Below are positions 43,986 through 53,275 of a stretch of DNA of 64,000 bases, in pieces; within the stretch, counting starts at the first letter, position 1; every line of letters begins with the position of its first letter. Origin of the DNA: JAODBQ01 sp047602055 (GTDB lineage Bacteria > Actinomycetota > Acidimicrobiia > Acidimicrobiales > Ilumatobacteraceae); assembly GCA_047602055.1 (NCBI GenBank), contig JASGIG010000001.1, positions 186,001-250,000 on the forward strand, given 5' to 3'. The notes below the pieces were generated by a model. That model did no database searches, was not told the origin of the DNA, and saw only the letters and a program-made list of their open reading frames with translations. The translations under genes and the position numbers were made by a program.

Positions 43986-44000
43986 ACATAGTAACTCTAT
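43986..44000. promoter_or_regulatory. Palindromic operator copy 4 (ACATAG-TAACT-CTAT)
   Basis: Same ATAG-N5-CTAT motif as the copies at 20025, 27650 and 36761, 21 bp upstream of the SDR start. A right arm of only four matching bases makes it weaker than copy 3. Confidence 0.55.
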
Positions 44001-44304
44001 TCAGTTTTGCCGAGCTTGTCCACCCGACTCACTCCAGTCACCCAGGTCGGCGAGGATCGTGAACACGACCGGGTCCGGGTCTCGGCGCAGTGCCGGCGGA
44101 ACGTGATCCCAGTCGTCGTCGCAGGGAGCGTCGCCGCCGGCGGCGAGAGGCACCAACGTCCATGCCAGGTCGTCCGGTGTGTGACCCATCAGCCGCACCA
44201 CGGCTCACCGTGTTCACGACCTCCTCCTTCGGGAGGAGATCGATCGATGCCCCGGCGTCGGCGTCATGCGGCAGCCATTGCAGATCGCCAACTGTCGTCG
44301 ACAC
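44001..44304 (-). pseudogene. Small hypothetical protein, frameshifted near 44214
   Basis: A frame from GTG 44304 (STTVGDLQWLPHDADAG, then LLPKEEVVNTVSR) and a second frame (VRLMGHTPDDLAWTLVPLAA, then CDDDWDHVPPALRRDPDPVV) join if one base of the GG at about 44214 is removed, giving 100 residues. Codon-position GC pattern and acidic composition look protein-coding, but I do not recognise the family. It lies just downstream of the broken BTAD regulator on the same strand. Confidence 0.3.
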
Positions 44305-44341
44305 AGGACATCTGCCACGTGGCCCACGAACGTTGTCTCCT

Positions 44342-46129
44342 CTACGCGGACTTCAGGCGGGGGCCGAGCAGTTCGTCGCGGAGCGCCTCGGTTGCCGGCG
44401 CCGGCAGGTACGCGCCGTCGCCGTCGTCGAGTTCGGCAAGGAGGTTGACCAGCTCGTCGTAGACCTGCCGCACGCCGGCGACGTTGCCGCCCTGGGCCTC
44501 GATGCGCATCCTCGCCCGGTAGAGGGGCTCGTTGATGCGCAGTGCCCGAAGCCCGGCGCTCACCGCCTCCCTGGCGGTCGTCAGGTCGTCGTCGTCCAGG
44601 GCGAGGTCGACGAGGCGGAGGGTGCAGCGCTCGACGAGCTCGCACGCGTCGGCGTAGTGCTGGCGTTCGTAGGCCCAGTCGTAGCCGGGCGCGTCGAACG
44701 GCACACCACCGACGAGCGTCAGCGCCTGCCGGAGGCGCTCGGTCGCCGGGTGCGACGAGAGACGGGCCGAGTCGTCGAACGCGCCTCGGAGGAGCTCGAC
44801 GCCGGTGACGACATCCGGTGCGAGGCGCAGTGTCGTGGAGCCCTGCTCGCGCGCTGGGAGCGCGTCGCGCAACACCGAGCGGGCTCGGGAGATCCGGTTC
44901 CACAACGTCGTGCGTTCGATGGCGCGCCCGCCCCACACGGCGTCGATCACCTGGCTCTCGCTTGCGCTCCCGCCGGAGCAGGCGAGGAAGGTCACCAGGT
45001 TCAGCTCCCGTCACCCGAGCTTGGGCGCTTCGTCGATCCGGGGGACGCCGAGCACCCTGACGACGACGCTCGGGGCATCCCGCTCGGTGGGCGGCTCGTC
45101 GTCCAGGTCGAGTTGCTCGGCGACAGGTTCGGTGCGCTCGGCAGCCGAACGCATGGTCGAGACGGCCGTGTCGGCTGACGGCACGACAGGTGCTTCGTTG
45201 TCGGCTTCGCAGGCCGGGTCGTCGACGTCAGCGAGACTTCGGCGGATCGACTCTGCGTGGGTGGTCGACACGCGCCGTGCCCGGAACGTCAGGCCGAGCG
45301 GCCGCAACACGGCCGATCCGTCGACGTCGAGCCTCGCGGCGTGGTCCTCCGAGCCGCCGACGGTGATCAGCGCGACCATCTCGTGCTGGTCGGCCATCGC
45401 ATCGGCCTCGATCACGACCACGCCTGCCTCCCGGCCGATGGCCCCGTCGCGACCGAGCCGCAGTTGCAAGGTCGACAAGAGCCTGCCGGTCTTCAACAGC
45501 TGGGCGTGGTCGCCAGTCGTCGAGCGCAGCAGCAAGCGGGCGTCGTCCAGGCTGCACTCGCGGAGACGATCGAGCGACGGGAGTTCGTCCGCGCCGATGC
45601 CGACGAGATGGAGGTAGGCGTTGGAAAGGTCCTCGCCAGTGGCCAGCTCGGAGCGAGCGGGCGACGTCGTCGGCTGCGGATGGTTCGCCCGTGATGGCGA
45701 GGGAGCCGAGGGCCTCCCGGTTGACGAGCGCGAGGTTGCCGTCGCGCTCGCCCACGGTGACGAGTGCGGGCAGGACCTCAGGGACCGGCAGCCCTCCATC
45801 CCGGGACACAGGCCGGTCCACATGACGACTGCGGCGAGGATTGCCGTGCCTGGCGTCAGCGTCTGCACACGCTCCAGGAGTTTGCGATCAAAGCCGCTGA
45901 GCGGGAATCTCGGCTTCTCCACAGTCGCGAGTGTGGCCGCACCGATGCGCATCGAGCGACTCCAAGCCCTTGCCCGCCCGCGCCGGGAGCCGGCGATCCC
46001 GGATGCCTGGACTTGCCCTTGGCGGCGGTCGTTATCGGACTGCGCGAACGAGGTCTGGGGCCTGTCGCTACTCGGCTCGGTTGCGCAAGTGAGGACGTGT
46101 GCCGGGTCCTTGCTGTAGTTCGCTGACAA
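44342..46129 (-). pseudogene. BTAD/SARP-like transcriptional activator, broken
   Basis: Three blocks of one protein are found. Block A (other frame, about 45820-45670): VPEVLPALVTVGERDGNLALVNREALGSLAI. Block B (about 45655-45011): ATGEDLSNAYLHLVGIGADEL through PSVVVRVLGVPRIDEAPKLG, ending at an in-frame TGA (45011-45013). Block C (44995-44342) continues in the same frame as B: ELNLVTFLACSGGSASESQVIDAVWG with an ERTTLWNRISRARSVLRDAL winged helix and a C-terminal BTAD helical domain. Family knowledge: this order (ATPase-like/peptidoglycan-binding N-terminus, then winged HTH, then BTAD) is common in Acidimicrobiia regulators. One single-base frameshift (A to B) plus one nonsense codon (B to C) inactivate it. 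Confidence 0.6.
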
Positions 46130-46388
46130 GGTGCGTTCGTGCGCGAGACAGGGCCGGGGGAACTGATCGATACGTTCGATCGTCGAAGCTCCGTGAGCTC
46201 AGCTCAGCCAACTGAGCAGGCCCGCCTCACCAGTCCCTCAGGGGGAGTTGGCCCGTCGGCTTGATCGAGCATCGGACGCCGAGCCCGCTGACGACTCCGG
46301 CTGGCGCGTCAATTGGCAGGCTTGGCACAGCTGAGGCGCTTCCGTCAGTCAGCCTCAATCGAGCGGAGCGTGTTCCGCTTCCGAGTGA
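46130..46388. other. Gap between the BTAD remnant and the IS256 element
   Basis: No gene seen. It contains a small perfect hairpin GCTCAG-CCAA-CTGAGC at 46200-46215, too short and lacking a T-run to be called a terminator. Confidence 0.4.
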
Positions 46389-47765
46389 GTCCCGTCTCGT
46401 GGTGTAGGCGGCGGCCAGCATCCTCGGGGTGATGGTGGTCATCGTGCGATTCTCGAAAGCGACCAAGCAACCGAGAAGGACGCACGATGACCACCCACGA
46501 GTTTGCCCTGTCTGACCTTGCCGCGCGGCTGACCGGCAGTGACGCGACGTTGTCGACGTCGTTGCGCGACATCCTCGCCGCGGCGATCCAGGAGTTGATC
46601 GAAGCCGAGCTGACTGCGACGATCGGCGCCGCCCCCGGCGAGCACACACCGGAGCGCACGGCGTTGCGCAACGGTCATCGCCCGAAGCTGGTGTCGACCC
46701 CAGCGGGCGATGTCGAGGTCGGGATCCCGAAGCTGCGCACCGGCAGCTTCTTCCCCGAACTGCTCGAGCCGCGCCGGCGCATCGACCGTGCCTTGTGGGC
46801 GGTGATCATGACCGCGTACATCACTGGCACCTCGACGAGGAAGGTCGACGACCTCGTGCGTGCGCTGGGTTGTGACAGCGGGGTGTCGAAGTCGACGGTG
46901 TCGCGGATCTGCGCCGGGATCGACGCCGACGTCAACGTGCTCAGAACCCGCCGGCTCGATCACCAGCCGTTCGTCTACGTCTGGCTCGACGCCACCTACG
47001 TCCACGTCCGCGAACACCGCCACGTCGTGTCCAAGGCGGTCGTGATCGCCACCGGCCTCAGGGCCGACGGGCGCCGCGAGGTCCTCGGTGTCGACGTCGG
47101 CGACTCGGAGAACGAGGTGTTCTGGCGCGAGTTCCTCACCTCGCTGACCGACCGCGGGCTGGCCGGCGTCAAGCTCGTGATCTCCGACGCCCACGCCGGG
47201 CTCGTCAAGGCGATCCGCCGCTGCCTGCAAGACGCAACGTGGCAACGCTGCCGCGTCCACGCGATGCGCAACCTGCTCGCCGTCGCCCAACGCCGCCAGC
47301 GCCAGATGATCGCCGCGTTGATCCGCACCGTGTTCGCCCAACCCGACGCCGACACCGCCCGCGCCCAGCTCCGCACCGTCGTCGACCAATTGCGCCCCTA
47401 CGCCCCAGCCGTCGCCGAACGGCTCGAAGCGATGGAGACCGACGTGCTCGCCTACACCGGCTTCCCGCCGGCGCACTGGTCGAAGATCTGGTCGAACAAC
47501 CCCATCGAACGCCTGAACCGCGAACTCAAAAGGCGCACCGACGTCGTCGGGATCTTCCCCGACCGCGCCAGCGTGATCCGCCTCGTCGGCGCGCTGCTCG
47601 TCGAGATCAACGACGAGATGATCGCCGCCGAACGCCGCTACATCGCCGAGGCCTCCATCGCCGAGCTCACCGGCGACACCACCGGGCTAGCGTTGCCCGC
47701 AGCACCCCGCAACTGACCAACAGCTCCGGGAGTCGCACGTGGTCACCTACACCACGGAACGGGAC
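46389..47765 (+). mobile_element. IS256-family insertion sequence
   Basis: One transposase gene flanked by imperfect inverted repeats of about 20 bp: left end 46389-46408 (GTCCCGTCTCGTGGTGTAGG) and right end 47746-47765, which on the other strand reads GTCCCGTTCCGTGGTGTAGG. Size 1377 bp, normal for the family. No 8-9 bp target duplication is visible at these ends (CCGAGTGA versus GCCATCCG), so either the true outer ends differ slightly or the copy was rearranged. Confidence 0.85.
46487..47716 (+). CDS. IS256-family (mutator-type) transposase
   Basis: 409 residues. IS256 signature regions are all present: GEHTPERTALRNGHRPK, VSKSTVSRICAGID, the first catalytic Asp in VYVWLDATYVHVRE, the second in VKLVISDAHAGLVKAI, CRVHAMRNLLA, and the last acidic residue near NNPIERLNRELKRRTDVVGIFPD. 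Length and order are intact, so it should be able to mobilise the element. It has no close link to the catabolic genes nearby. Confidence 0.96.
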   Translation: MTTHEFALSDLAARLTGSDATLSTSLRDILAAAIQELIEAELTATIGAAPGEHTPERTALRNGHRPKLVSTPAGDVEVGIPKLRTGSFFPELLEPRRRIDRALWAVIMTAYITGTSTRKVDDLVRALGCDSGVSKSTVSRICAGIDADVNVLRTRRLDHQPFVYVWLDATYVHVREHRHVVSKAVVIATGLRADGRREVLGVDVGDSENEVFWREFLTSLTDRGLAGVKLVISDAHAGLVKAIRRCLQDATWQRCRVHAMRNLLAVAQRRQRQMIAALIRTVFAQPDADTARAQLRTVVDQLRPYAPAVAERLEAMETDVLAYTGFPPAHWSKIWSNNPIERLNRELKRRTDVVGIFPDRASVIRLVGALLVEINDEMIAAERRYIAEASIAELTGDTTGLALPAAPRN

Positions 47766-48027
47766 GCCATCCGGTCGTTGGTACATGGAGCGCCTCCGTG
47801 GCGCAACCACCGCCGGTAGCCGAGCCTGCTGAGGAGAGGAGCGGTTGAGACCGCTCGATCATCGGCACATTCTATCGGCCGCCGAATGCCCGGCTCGAGG
47901 GCTCACCGGCGCGGCATCGCGATCTCGGCGTCGCTCGCGGTCGGGGCGTCAGATGACGGCGTGGGCCGGGGACGTGAGCGGACCCTGCAACGCGGCGACG
48001 TCGCAGACAGGCAGCTGGTCGCTCGCG
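47766..48027. other. Gap between IS256 and the Abi gene
   Basis: No gene, repeat or RNA recognised; only short arginine-rich shadow frames. Confidence 0.5.
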
Positions 48028-48702
48028 TCAGGGTCTTGAAGCGAGGACGGCGGCGGCGCGAGACGCCGAGCTGGCCCACGCCGCGGCGTCGGTATCGATC
48101 CATCGGATCAGGTCGGCCATACCCGTCGCGTCACGGACGAGATCGCGGTGGTGGATGGGCTCGTGGTGAGCGACTCGATTGCGGAGGAAGTGCACGCGCT
48201 GCATCCGGTCCTCGACGTCGGCCCGCACGCGGCGGGGATCACCGGCGCCGGGGTGGTTGGGAAACGCGGCGGTGAGGGCTGGGACCCACATCGACGTGAG
48301 ATACGGGGAAGTGCAGAGGTAGCGCCAGAAGCCGAACGTCAACTCGGCGATCACCTTGCCGTGCACCTCAGCGAGGCGGCCGCGCTTGGTGGCTCGATCC
48401 CGTGCTGTGGCGACGTCCTTGAGTGCTTGTTGACCATGTCGACCGGCGAACAAGGTGCGCCGCTGGTACCACGGCGTCGACCAGCTCTGACGTTGCCCGT
48501 GCGCAGTCAGCGCGCCGTCGAGGGCGTTGCGGACGATGATCTCGACGCGGCCGATGTCTTCGTGCAGCGCGCCCGACATCGTCGTGTTCCAGTCGTACAG
48601 CGCAAGTCCGTGCGCCACGTCGCCGCTGGCTGCCGCGAGGTACGAGCGGAGTCGCTCACGTGTGAGCAGGTTGGCGATGACTTCGGGATCGGGCGTTGAC
48701 AT
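48028..48702 (-). CDS. Abi-family (abortive infection) protein
   Basis: 224 residues. The family signature is the C-terminal FLRNRVAHHEPIHHRDL, and the N-terminal ALYDWNTTMSGALHEDIGRVEIIVRNALD is the matching helical region of Abi_2/Abi-like proteins related to phage-induced abortive infection. The conserved R-N-R-V-x-H motif resembles HEPN ribonuclease centres (R-x4-6-H), so a toxin-like RNase is plausible; that is inference. It is divergent from a TOTE-type gene fragment, and the two probably shared a 254-bp control region as one defence locus. Confidence 0.8.
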   Translation of the reverse strand: MSTPDPEVIANLLTRERLRSYLAAASGDVAHGLALYDWNTTMSGALHEDIGRVEIIVRNALDGALTAHGQRQSWSTPWYQRRTLFAGRHGQQALKDVATARDRATKRGRLAEVHGKVIAELTFGFWRYLCTSPYLTSMWVPALTAAFPNHPGAGDPRRVRADVEDRMQRVHFLRNRVAHHEPIHHRDLVRDATGMADLIRWIDTDAAAWASSASRAAAVLASRP

Positions 48703-48956
48703 GTGTGGGCGAATGGGTACTCTTGTGGTCGAAGACCCCGGAACCGTCCCTGCTTCGGCACACGGCCGGGGTTACGCCGTTTTCGGCGAAGTCGTCGCTT
48801 CGGCGTGAACGCTACAAGCCACGTCCCTTCGTGCTGGTCAGGACTGCACGGCTCGTGCATACCGGCGGAATGATGTCGCCTGGCACAACGCGTCTCAAGC
48901 TGCACACCGAACGGTCTCTCGCCCCGCCCCCGCCCAGCGGTCGTAGAGAGGTTCGC

Positions 48957-49180
48957 GTGAGCAACGATGTGGTTGTGAGTGTCGATCCTGCGTCGTCGAG
49001 GGACGCGCTGTTGGCGGAAGTCGAACGGCTACGGGCCGAGAATGAGCGCCTGCGCGACCTCCTCGGGCTGGAGACGCGGCCCGCCGATGGGCATGCGGGT
49101 GCGTGGTCGCCGACGTTGCTGGTCGAGCCGACCACGACGGATGCTGTCGATGGGTCGTCGCCGCTGTCGGCGAAGGTGGC
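48957..49180 (+). pseudogene. TOTE conflict-system primase/helicase, N-terminal fragment cut by IS3
   Basis: From GTG 48957 (AGAGAGG five bases upstream) about 75 codons: LLAEVERLRAENERLRDLLGLETR, then WSPTLLVEP, VDGSSPLSAKVA. Family knowledge: a leucine-zipper-like LRAEN.RLR.LLGL followed by VDGSS...KVALFRSLF is the start of TOTE-type archaeo-eukaryotic primase plus helicase proteins of about 900 residues. Here the sequence enters the IS3 left end right after AKVA, and no downstream part of the protein occurs on the other side of the element. The coiled-coil stub alone is unlikely to work. Confidence 0.7.
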
Positions 49181-49225
49181 TGACCATCCCCCCGTTGGGC
49201 GGACACCTCGTATAGGAGGAAGTCC

Positions 49226-49534
49226 ATGTCCAACAAGAAGCGGTCGCCGGGTCGTCCGGCGAAGTATCCGCCTGAGTTCCAGCGGGACGCGGTTGCGATG
49301 GTGCTCGATGAGCAGCGTTCGATCGCGGATGTTGCTCGTTCGCTCTTGGTGAACGAGGGCACGTTGGGGAACTGGGTCGCGAAGGCGCGCCGTGAACGCG
49401 CCCAGGGGACCGAGTTGAACGCCGACGAACGCGTCGAGTTGGCGGAGTTGCGCGGTGAGGTCACGCAGTTGCGGATGGAGCGTGATCTGCTCAAACGATC
49501 GATGGCCTTCTGGGTGAAGGAGTTGATGCTGTGA
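49226..49534 (+). CDS. IS3-family transposase OrfA
   Basis: 102 residues. N-terminal HTH of the IS3 OrfA type (KYPPEFQRDAVAMVLDEQRS, IADVARSLLVNEGTLGNWVAK) and a leucine-zipper C-terminus (ELAELRGEVTQLRMERDLLK). It precedes orfB with a 4-bp GTGA overlap, the usual place of programmed -1 frameshifting in this family. Confidence 0.95.
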   Translation: MSNKKRSPGRPAKYPPEFQRDAVAMVLDEQRSIADVARSLLVNEGTLGNWVAKARRERAQGTELNADERVELAELRGEVTQLRMERDLLKRSMAFWVKELML

Positions 49535-50409
49535 CTCGCTATCGCTGCGTCGACGACCAGAAGGCAGCCGGGTTCCCGGTCACCGCGGCGTGCGAGGCGG
49601 CTGGCGTGTCCACGTCGGGGTTCTACGACTGGCGCACACGTGAGGCTGGCGCACCGACGGACCGTCAGGTCGCCGAGGCCGAGCTCGTCTCGTTGATGGC
49701 CGAGATCTTCGACGCCTCCGACGGCAACTACGGCGTCCCGCGGATGCTGCGCGAGCTGCGCCGCGCCGGTCTCGCGGTCAACCACAAGCGGGTGCGTCGG
49801 CTGATGCGCCGCCATGGGATGGCGGGCAGGTTCCGGCGGCGACGCTGCCAGACCACGTTCCCGGGCCCGGACGGCTACGTGATCCCGGACCTCGTCGAGC
49901 GCGGCTTCGCGCCCGGCGCCCCGGACCGGGCGTGGTGCCAGGACATCACCTACATCGCCACCGGCGAGGGCTGGCTCTACCTGGCGTCGGTCCTCGATCT
50001 GGGCAGCCGGCGGCTGGTCGGCTACTCGATGGCCGACCACATGCGCACCGAGCTCGTCACCGACGCCCTGTCGATGGCCGTCGCTGCCAGAGGCGGCGTG
50101 AGCGGGGTGATCGCGCACGCGGATCGTGGGTCGCAGTACACGTCGAACGACTACCTCTCGTTCTGCGCCGACAACAGGCTGCGCCCCTCGGTCGGACGGA
50201 CCGGGGTGTGCTGGGACAACGCCGTCGCCGAGTCATTCTGGGAATCGCTGAAACGTGAATGCGTCCAAGGACGAGTGTTCGCGACCCGCGCCGACGCCCG
50301 CAGAACGATCTTCCGCTGGATCAACTGGTATAACACGAAAAGACTTCACGGAAGTCTCGGCTATATCCCACCAATCGAGTGGGAAACACAGTATAATCAA
50401 GCAGCATAA
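49531..50409 (+). CDS. IS3-family transposase OrfB (DDE integrase)
   Basis: 292 residues. HTH_21 region NYGVPRMLRELRRAGLAVNHKRVRRLM, then the rve core with the DDE triad: Asp in RAWCQDITYIATGEGWLYL, Asp in VIAHADRGSQYTS and Glu in NAVAESFWESLKRE, and the terminal YNTKRLHGSLGYIPPIEWE. Complete and apparently active. Confidence 0.96.
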   Translation: MTRYRCVDDQKAAGFPVTAACEAAGVSTSGFYDWRTREAGAPTDRQVAEAELVSLMAEIFDASDGNYGVPRMLRELRRAGLAVNHKRVRRLMRRHGMAGRFRRRRCQTTFPGPDGYVIPDLVERGFAPGAPDRAWCQDITYIATGEGWLYLASVLDLGSRRLVGYSMADHMRTELVTDALSMAVAARGGVSGVIAHADRGSQYTSNDYLSFCADNRLRPSVGRTGVCWDNAVAESFWESLKRECVQGRVFATRADARRTIFRWINWYNTKRLHGSLGYIPPIEWETQYNQAA

Positions 50410-52923
50410 ACCCCGTCCGGCCAACGGGGAGATGGCCAGAGTTGTAGGTAGTCGGCTTGGTCGCGGCCGGCGAGGCGGGCCCAGGTTTGGGCGGTGTTGA
50501 TGCTGATGCCGAGGAGGTCGGCGGTGACGGCGGCGGGGATCTCGGCGCAGAGTTGGAGTAGGGCGGCTTGGCGGTGTTGGTCGGCGGTGATGCCGATGCG
50601 GGCGAGGCGGCGGCTGAGCGCGAGGGCTCCGGTGGGTCGTCCTTTCGCGTAGCGGCTGGGGAACAGCCAGTCGTCGTCGAGGCGGGCGGTGGTGGGTCCG
50701 GGTGGGTTGTCGATGAGCTCGCGGACGTGGCCGGCGAGTGGGTCGGGGAGCTCGATTGTGGAGCGTCCGAGCCTGATCGTGACGTGCTCGTCGACGATGG
50801 TGACGTTGCGGGTGGTGAGCCGGCTGAGCTTGGTGAGGGGTTGGGCGTAGATGACCACGAGCGCGCCGGCGACGCGGTCAACGACGGCGATGTCGGGGTC
50901 GTTGAGGAGGCGGCGGGCGGTGGCCCAGCGTTGGTCGTCGGTGACGGTGGGCGTGGTGCGTGCGATGGGTGTGGTGGGGTAGTCGACGGGTGGGATCGCG
51001 CCGCGGCGGATCGCCCAGGCGACGAACGCTCGGGTTGGCTGGGTGATGTGGCCGGGTGTGCTGGTGAGCCAGACGTCGATGTCGGCCTGGCTGGTGGCGT
51101 CGAGTGTGGGGTGGCGTTCGGTGAGGAACTCGAGCAGCCGGGCGGGGCTGCGGAGTCGTTGGCGGGCGCTGTAGCCGGTGGCTTCGGTGATCGGGCCGTG
51201 TTCGGCTCGGGCGCGGTAGTGGCGGCAGGATCTTCCAGCGGGCGTAGAGGCGCAGCAGGCTGGCGTGGTCGGTGTTGGCGGTGTGGTCGATGAGGTCGTC
51301 GATCCAGCGTTCGAGGTTGGCCAGGACGGGATCGCGTGGGGGCAGCACGCTGGTCGCGACGAGCAGGTGGCGGAGGTGCTCGACGGTGGCGGAGGGTTCG
51401 AGCTGGTCGAAGGCGTGGTGGGTGGCGGCGAGCTGGCCGGTGGCGATCGATTCGAGGAGTTGGCGTGGGCCGGGGTTGCGGAGCCAGTCGAGAACGGCCC
51501 GCGGTGACGGTGCTGCGGCGAGCGCGTCGTGGATGCCGTCGAGTCCGCGGGTGTTGCGGGTGGCGGGCTCGCCGAACAGGTCGGTGAGCCGGTCGGCCAG
51601 CGAGCAGCGCCGGCAGCGGCCTCGGTCCCACAGCGGTTCGTTGTCGGCGCCGCAGCGCCCGCACACCCCACCGCCGAGCCCCAAGCAGTCGCCGCAGGTT
51701 GGCTGGCCGCGGGTGTGGCGCAGCAGCCGCCCGTGGCGCTGGCACACCGGGCAGGTTCCGGTGGTGGCGCGGTGTCGTTGGTAGCAGCTGACGCAGACCG
51801 GCTCGTTGGGCCAGTGGGCGTAGACCGGCCGGACGTGCCCGCAGAACGCGCACTGGCGATGTTCGCCACGTCGGGCGCGTTGGCAGCGGTCACACAGCAT
51901 CAGGCCGGTGCGTTCGCCCCGGCAGGGGCGTTCGAGCCCGCAGCTGTCGCACGCGACGATCGGGCCGTGCCAGCACACCCCGCACAGTTCGGGGTCGTCG
52001 CCGACGGCGAGGCGGACGATGACGCGTTGGCGGCCGCAACGGCCGCAGACGCGCACCGGCCGCTGGTAGCAGTCCACGCAGCGCGGCCGGTCATCGCGGT
52101 CCCGGTTGACCGTCGGCATTCCGCATGCCCGGCAGACGGCGGTGGCGCCCTGGTCGCAGCGGTGACAGCACGCCGACTGGCCGGGCTCGGGAACCGGGGC
52201 GTCGAGACCGCAGGCGGCGCATGGGGTGTGCGGCTTGGCGGCGCAGTCGGCACAGATCGGTCGGCGGGTCCGCCACGGCCGCTCGCCCTTGGCCTGGCCG
52301 CACACACTGCAACGCAGCCCGGGCGGCACGTAGCAGCACCGCCCAACCCTCACCCCGTCGATGATCGTCACGGTCGGGGTAGTCGTGCCGCAACGCCCGC
52401 ACGGCTGCCACGTGGCCGGGTCCGCGGTCCGGCAGGTCTGACAGATCGCCGCGCCGTCGGTGGTGCGGGTGACGACCCGGCGGGTGCGCCCGCAGCCGGC
52501 GCAGGGTTCGGGGCGGCCGGCGTGGTAGCAGTTGAAGCACACCCGCCCGCCGTCGACGAGCGCGACCAGCGGACGGACCCGCCCGCAACGCAGACACGCC
52601 GGCAGCGCCACGTCGGCCCCGGCGTCGGCGAGCCCGGCGAGGAACCGCTGCGCGACCTGCGGCGCGGTCGAACTCCCCGAGCGCAACACGTCAGCGTCGG
52701 CGTGCAGCCAGTCGTGGAGTTGCGCGAACTGCTGAGGGCGTGGCGCGACCGCGGCGAACACGGCAGCGACCTGCTCGACGCTGACGCCCGGCGCCAGCCG
52801 TGTGACGTGGTCGATGTCGTCAGCGAGGCGCCGGGCGGCTTGGCACGGCCGGCACGGCTTGGCGGCCGTGAAGTTGTCGTAGCGGCTGTGCAGCCCGGCC
52901 GGACACGTGAACGGTGACCTCAC
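50397..52923 (-). pseudogene. Large zinc-ribbon protein with recombinase-like C-terminus (frameshift, 3' end cut by IS3)
   Basis: Start GTG 52923 overlaps the XRE stop (GTGA). Residues about 1-110: FTCPAGLHSRYDN, CRPCQAARRLADD and helices. About 110-410: some twenty CxxC pairs in tandem (CLRCG, CAGCG, CGRCG, CSVCG, CAACG, CRACG, CDSCG, CAFCG and so on), a chain of small zinc ribbons. About 410-550: helical. The rest (GYSARQRLRSPARLLEFL, TLDATSQADIDVWL, ALVVIYAQPLTKLSRLTTRNV, AAVTADLLGISINTAQTWARLA) is shaped like a tyrosine recombinase core-binding plus catalytic domain but lacks the Arg/HxxR/Tyr residues. A +1 shift near 51224 and the replaced last about 15 codons (from the IS) mark it as damaged. 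Similar proteins accompany an Int and an XRE gene in other actinobacteria. Confidence 0.75.
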
Positions 52924-53273
52924 GGCGCGGGCCGTGTCGGCCCGTCGACGATCCGTGCTCGCACCGGGCGCAACGGCAGATCCTTCGCGGGGCTCCCCGC
53001 CGGTGTCGCGCCAGCGGCCTTCTTGCGGACCGTGCGGGCCTCGGCGACCGGCTCGATCAGATCGTTCGGGGAACACCCGAGGATGTCGCACAACGCGGCG
53101 AGCACGGCCATGTTGAGCCGTTCCGGTTGGGCGGTGACCAGTCGGTAGACCTGCTCGCGCGACAACACCACCCCGCGCTCGGCGAGCGGCCCGACCAGAT
53201 CGGTCGTCTTCCACATCCCCCGGGCGGCCATCAGCTCACGCAGATGCCAGCGGATCCCCATCTTGCGTTTCAT
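52920..53273 (-). CDS. Small XRE/Cro-type HTH regulator
   Basis: 117 residues from ATG 53273. HTH region: IRWHLRELMAARGMWKTTDL, LAERGVVLSREQVYRLVT, ALCDILGCSPNDLIEP. This is the Cro/C1-type fold with the typical DxLGCxxxDLiep ending, plus a basic tail. It starts 2 bp after the recombinase stop and overlaps the zinc-ribbon start, so the three are one operon. A repressor of the element or a recombination accessory factor are both possible. Confidence 0.88.
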   Translation of the reverse strand: MKRKMGIRWHLRELMAARGMWKTTDLVGPLAERGVVLSREQVYRLVTAQPERLNMAVLAALCDILGCSPNDLIEPVAEARTVRKKAAGATPAGSPAKDLPLRPVRARIVDGPTRPAP

Positions 53274-53275
53274 CG

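Larger units (their letters stand above)
49181..50436 (+). mobile_element. IS3-family insertion sequence, no target duplication
   Basis: 1256 bp with TG...CA ends and inverted repeats: left CCATCCCCCCGTTGGGCGGAC at about 49184-49204, and the right end 50413-50436 reads CCATCTCCCCGTTGGCCGGAC on the other strand (first 20 bases compared). It carries the usual overlapping orfA and orfB. Flanking bases do not repeat (GGC before, GAG after), and the two sides belong to two different interrupted genes, which points to an IS-mediated deletion or recombination rather than a simple insertion. Confidence 0.85.

Noticed and set aside
46381..47773. Target-site duplication of the IS256 element
   Set aside because: The 8 bp flanking the two ends (CCGAGTGA and GCCATCCG) do not match.
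51529..52917. Plus-strand open frame of 462 codons opposite the zinc-ribbon gene
   Set aside because: Ala/Gly/Asp/Val-rich mirror of CxxC repeats; not conserved-looking.
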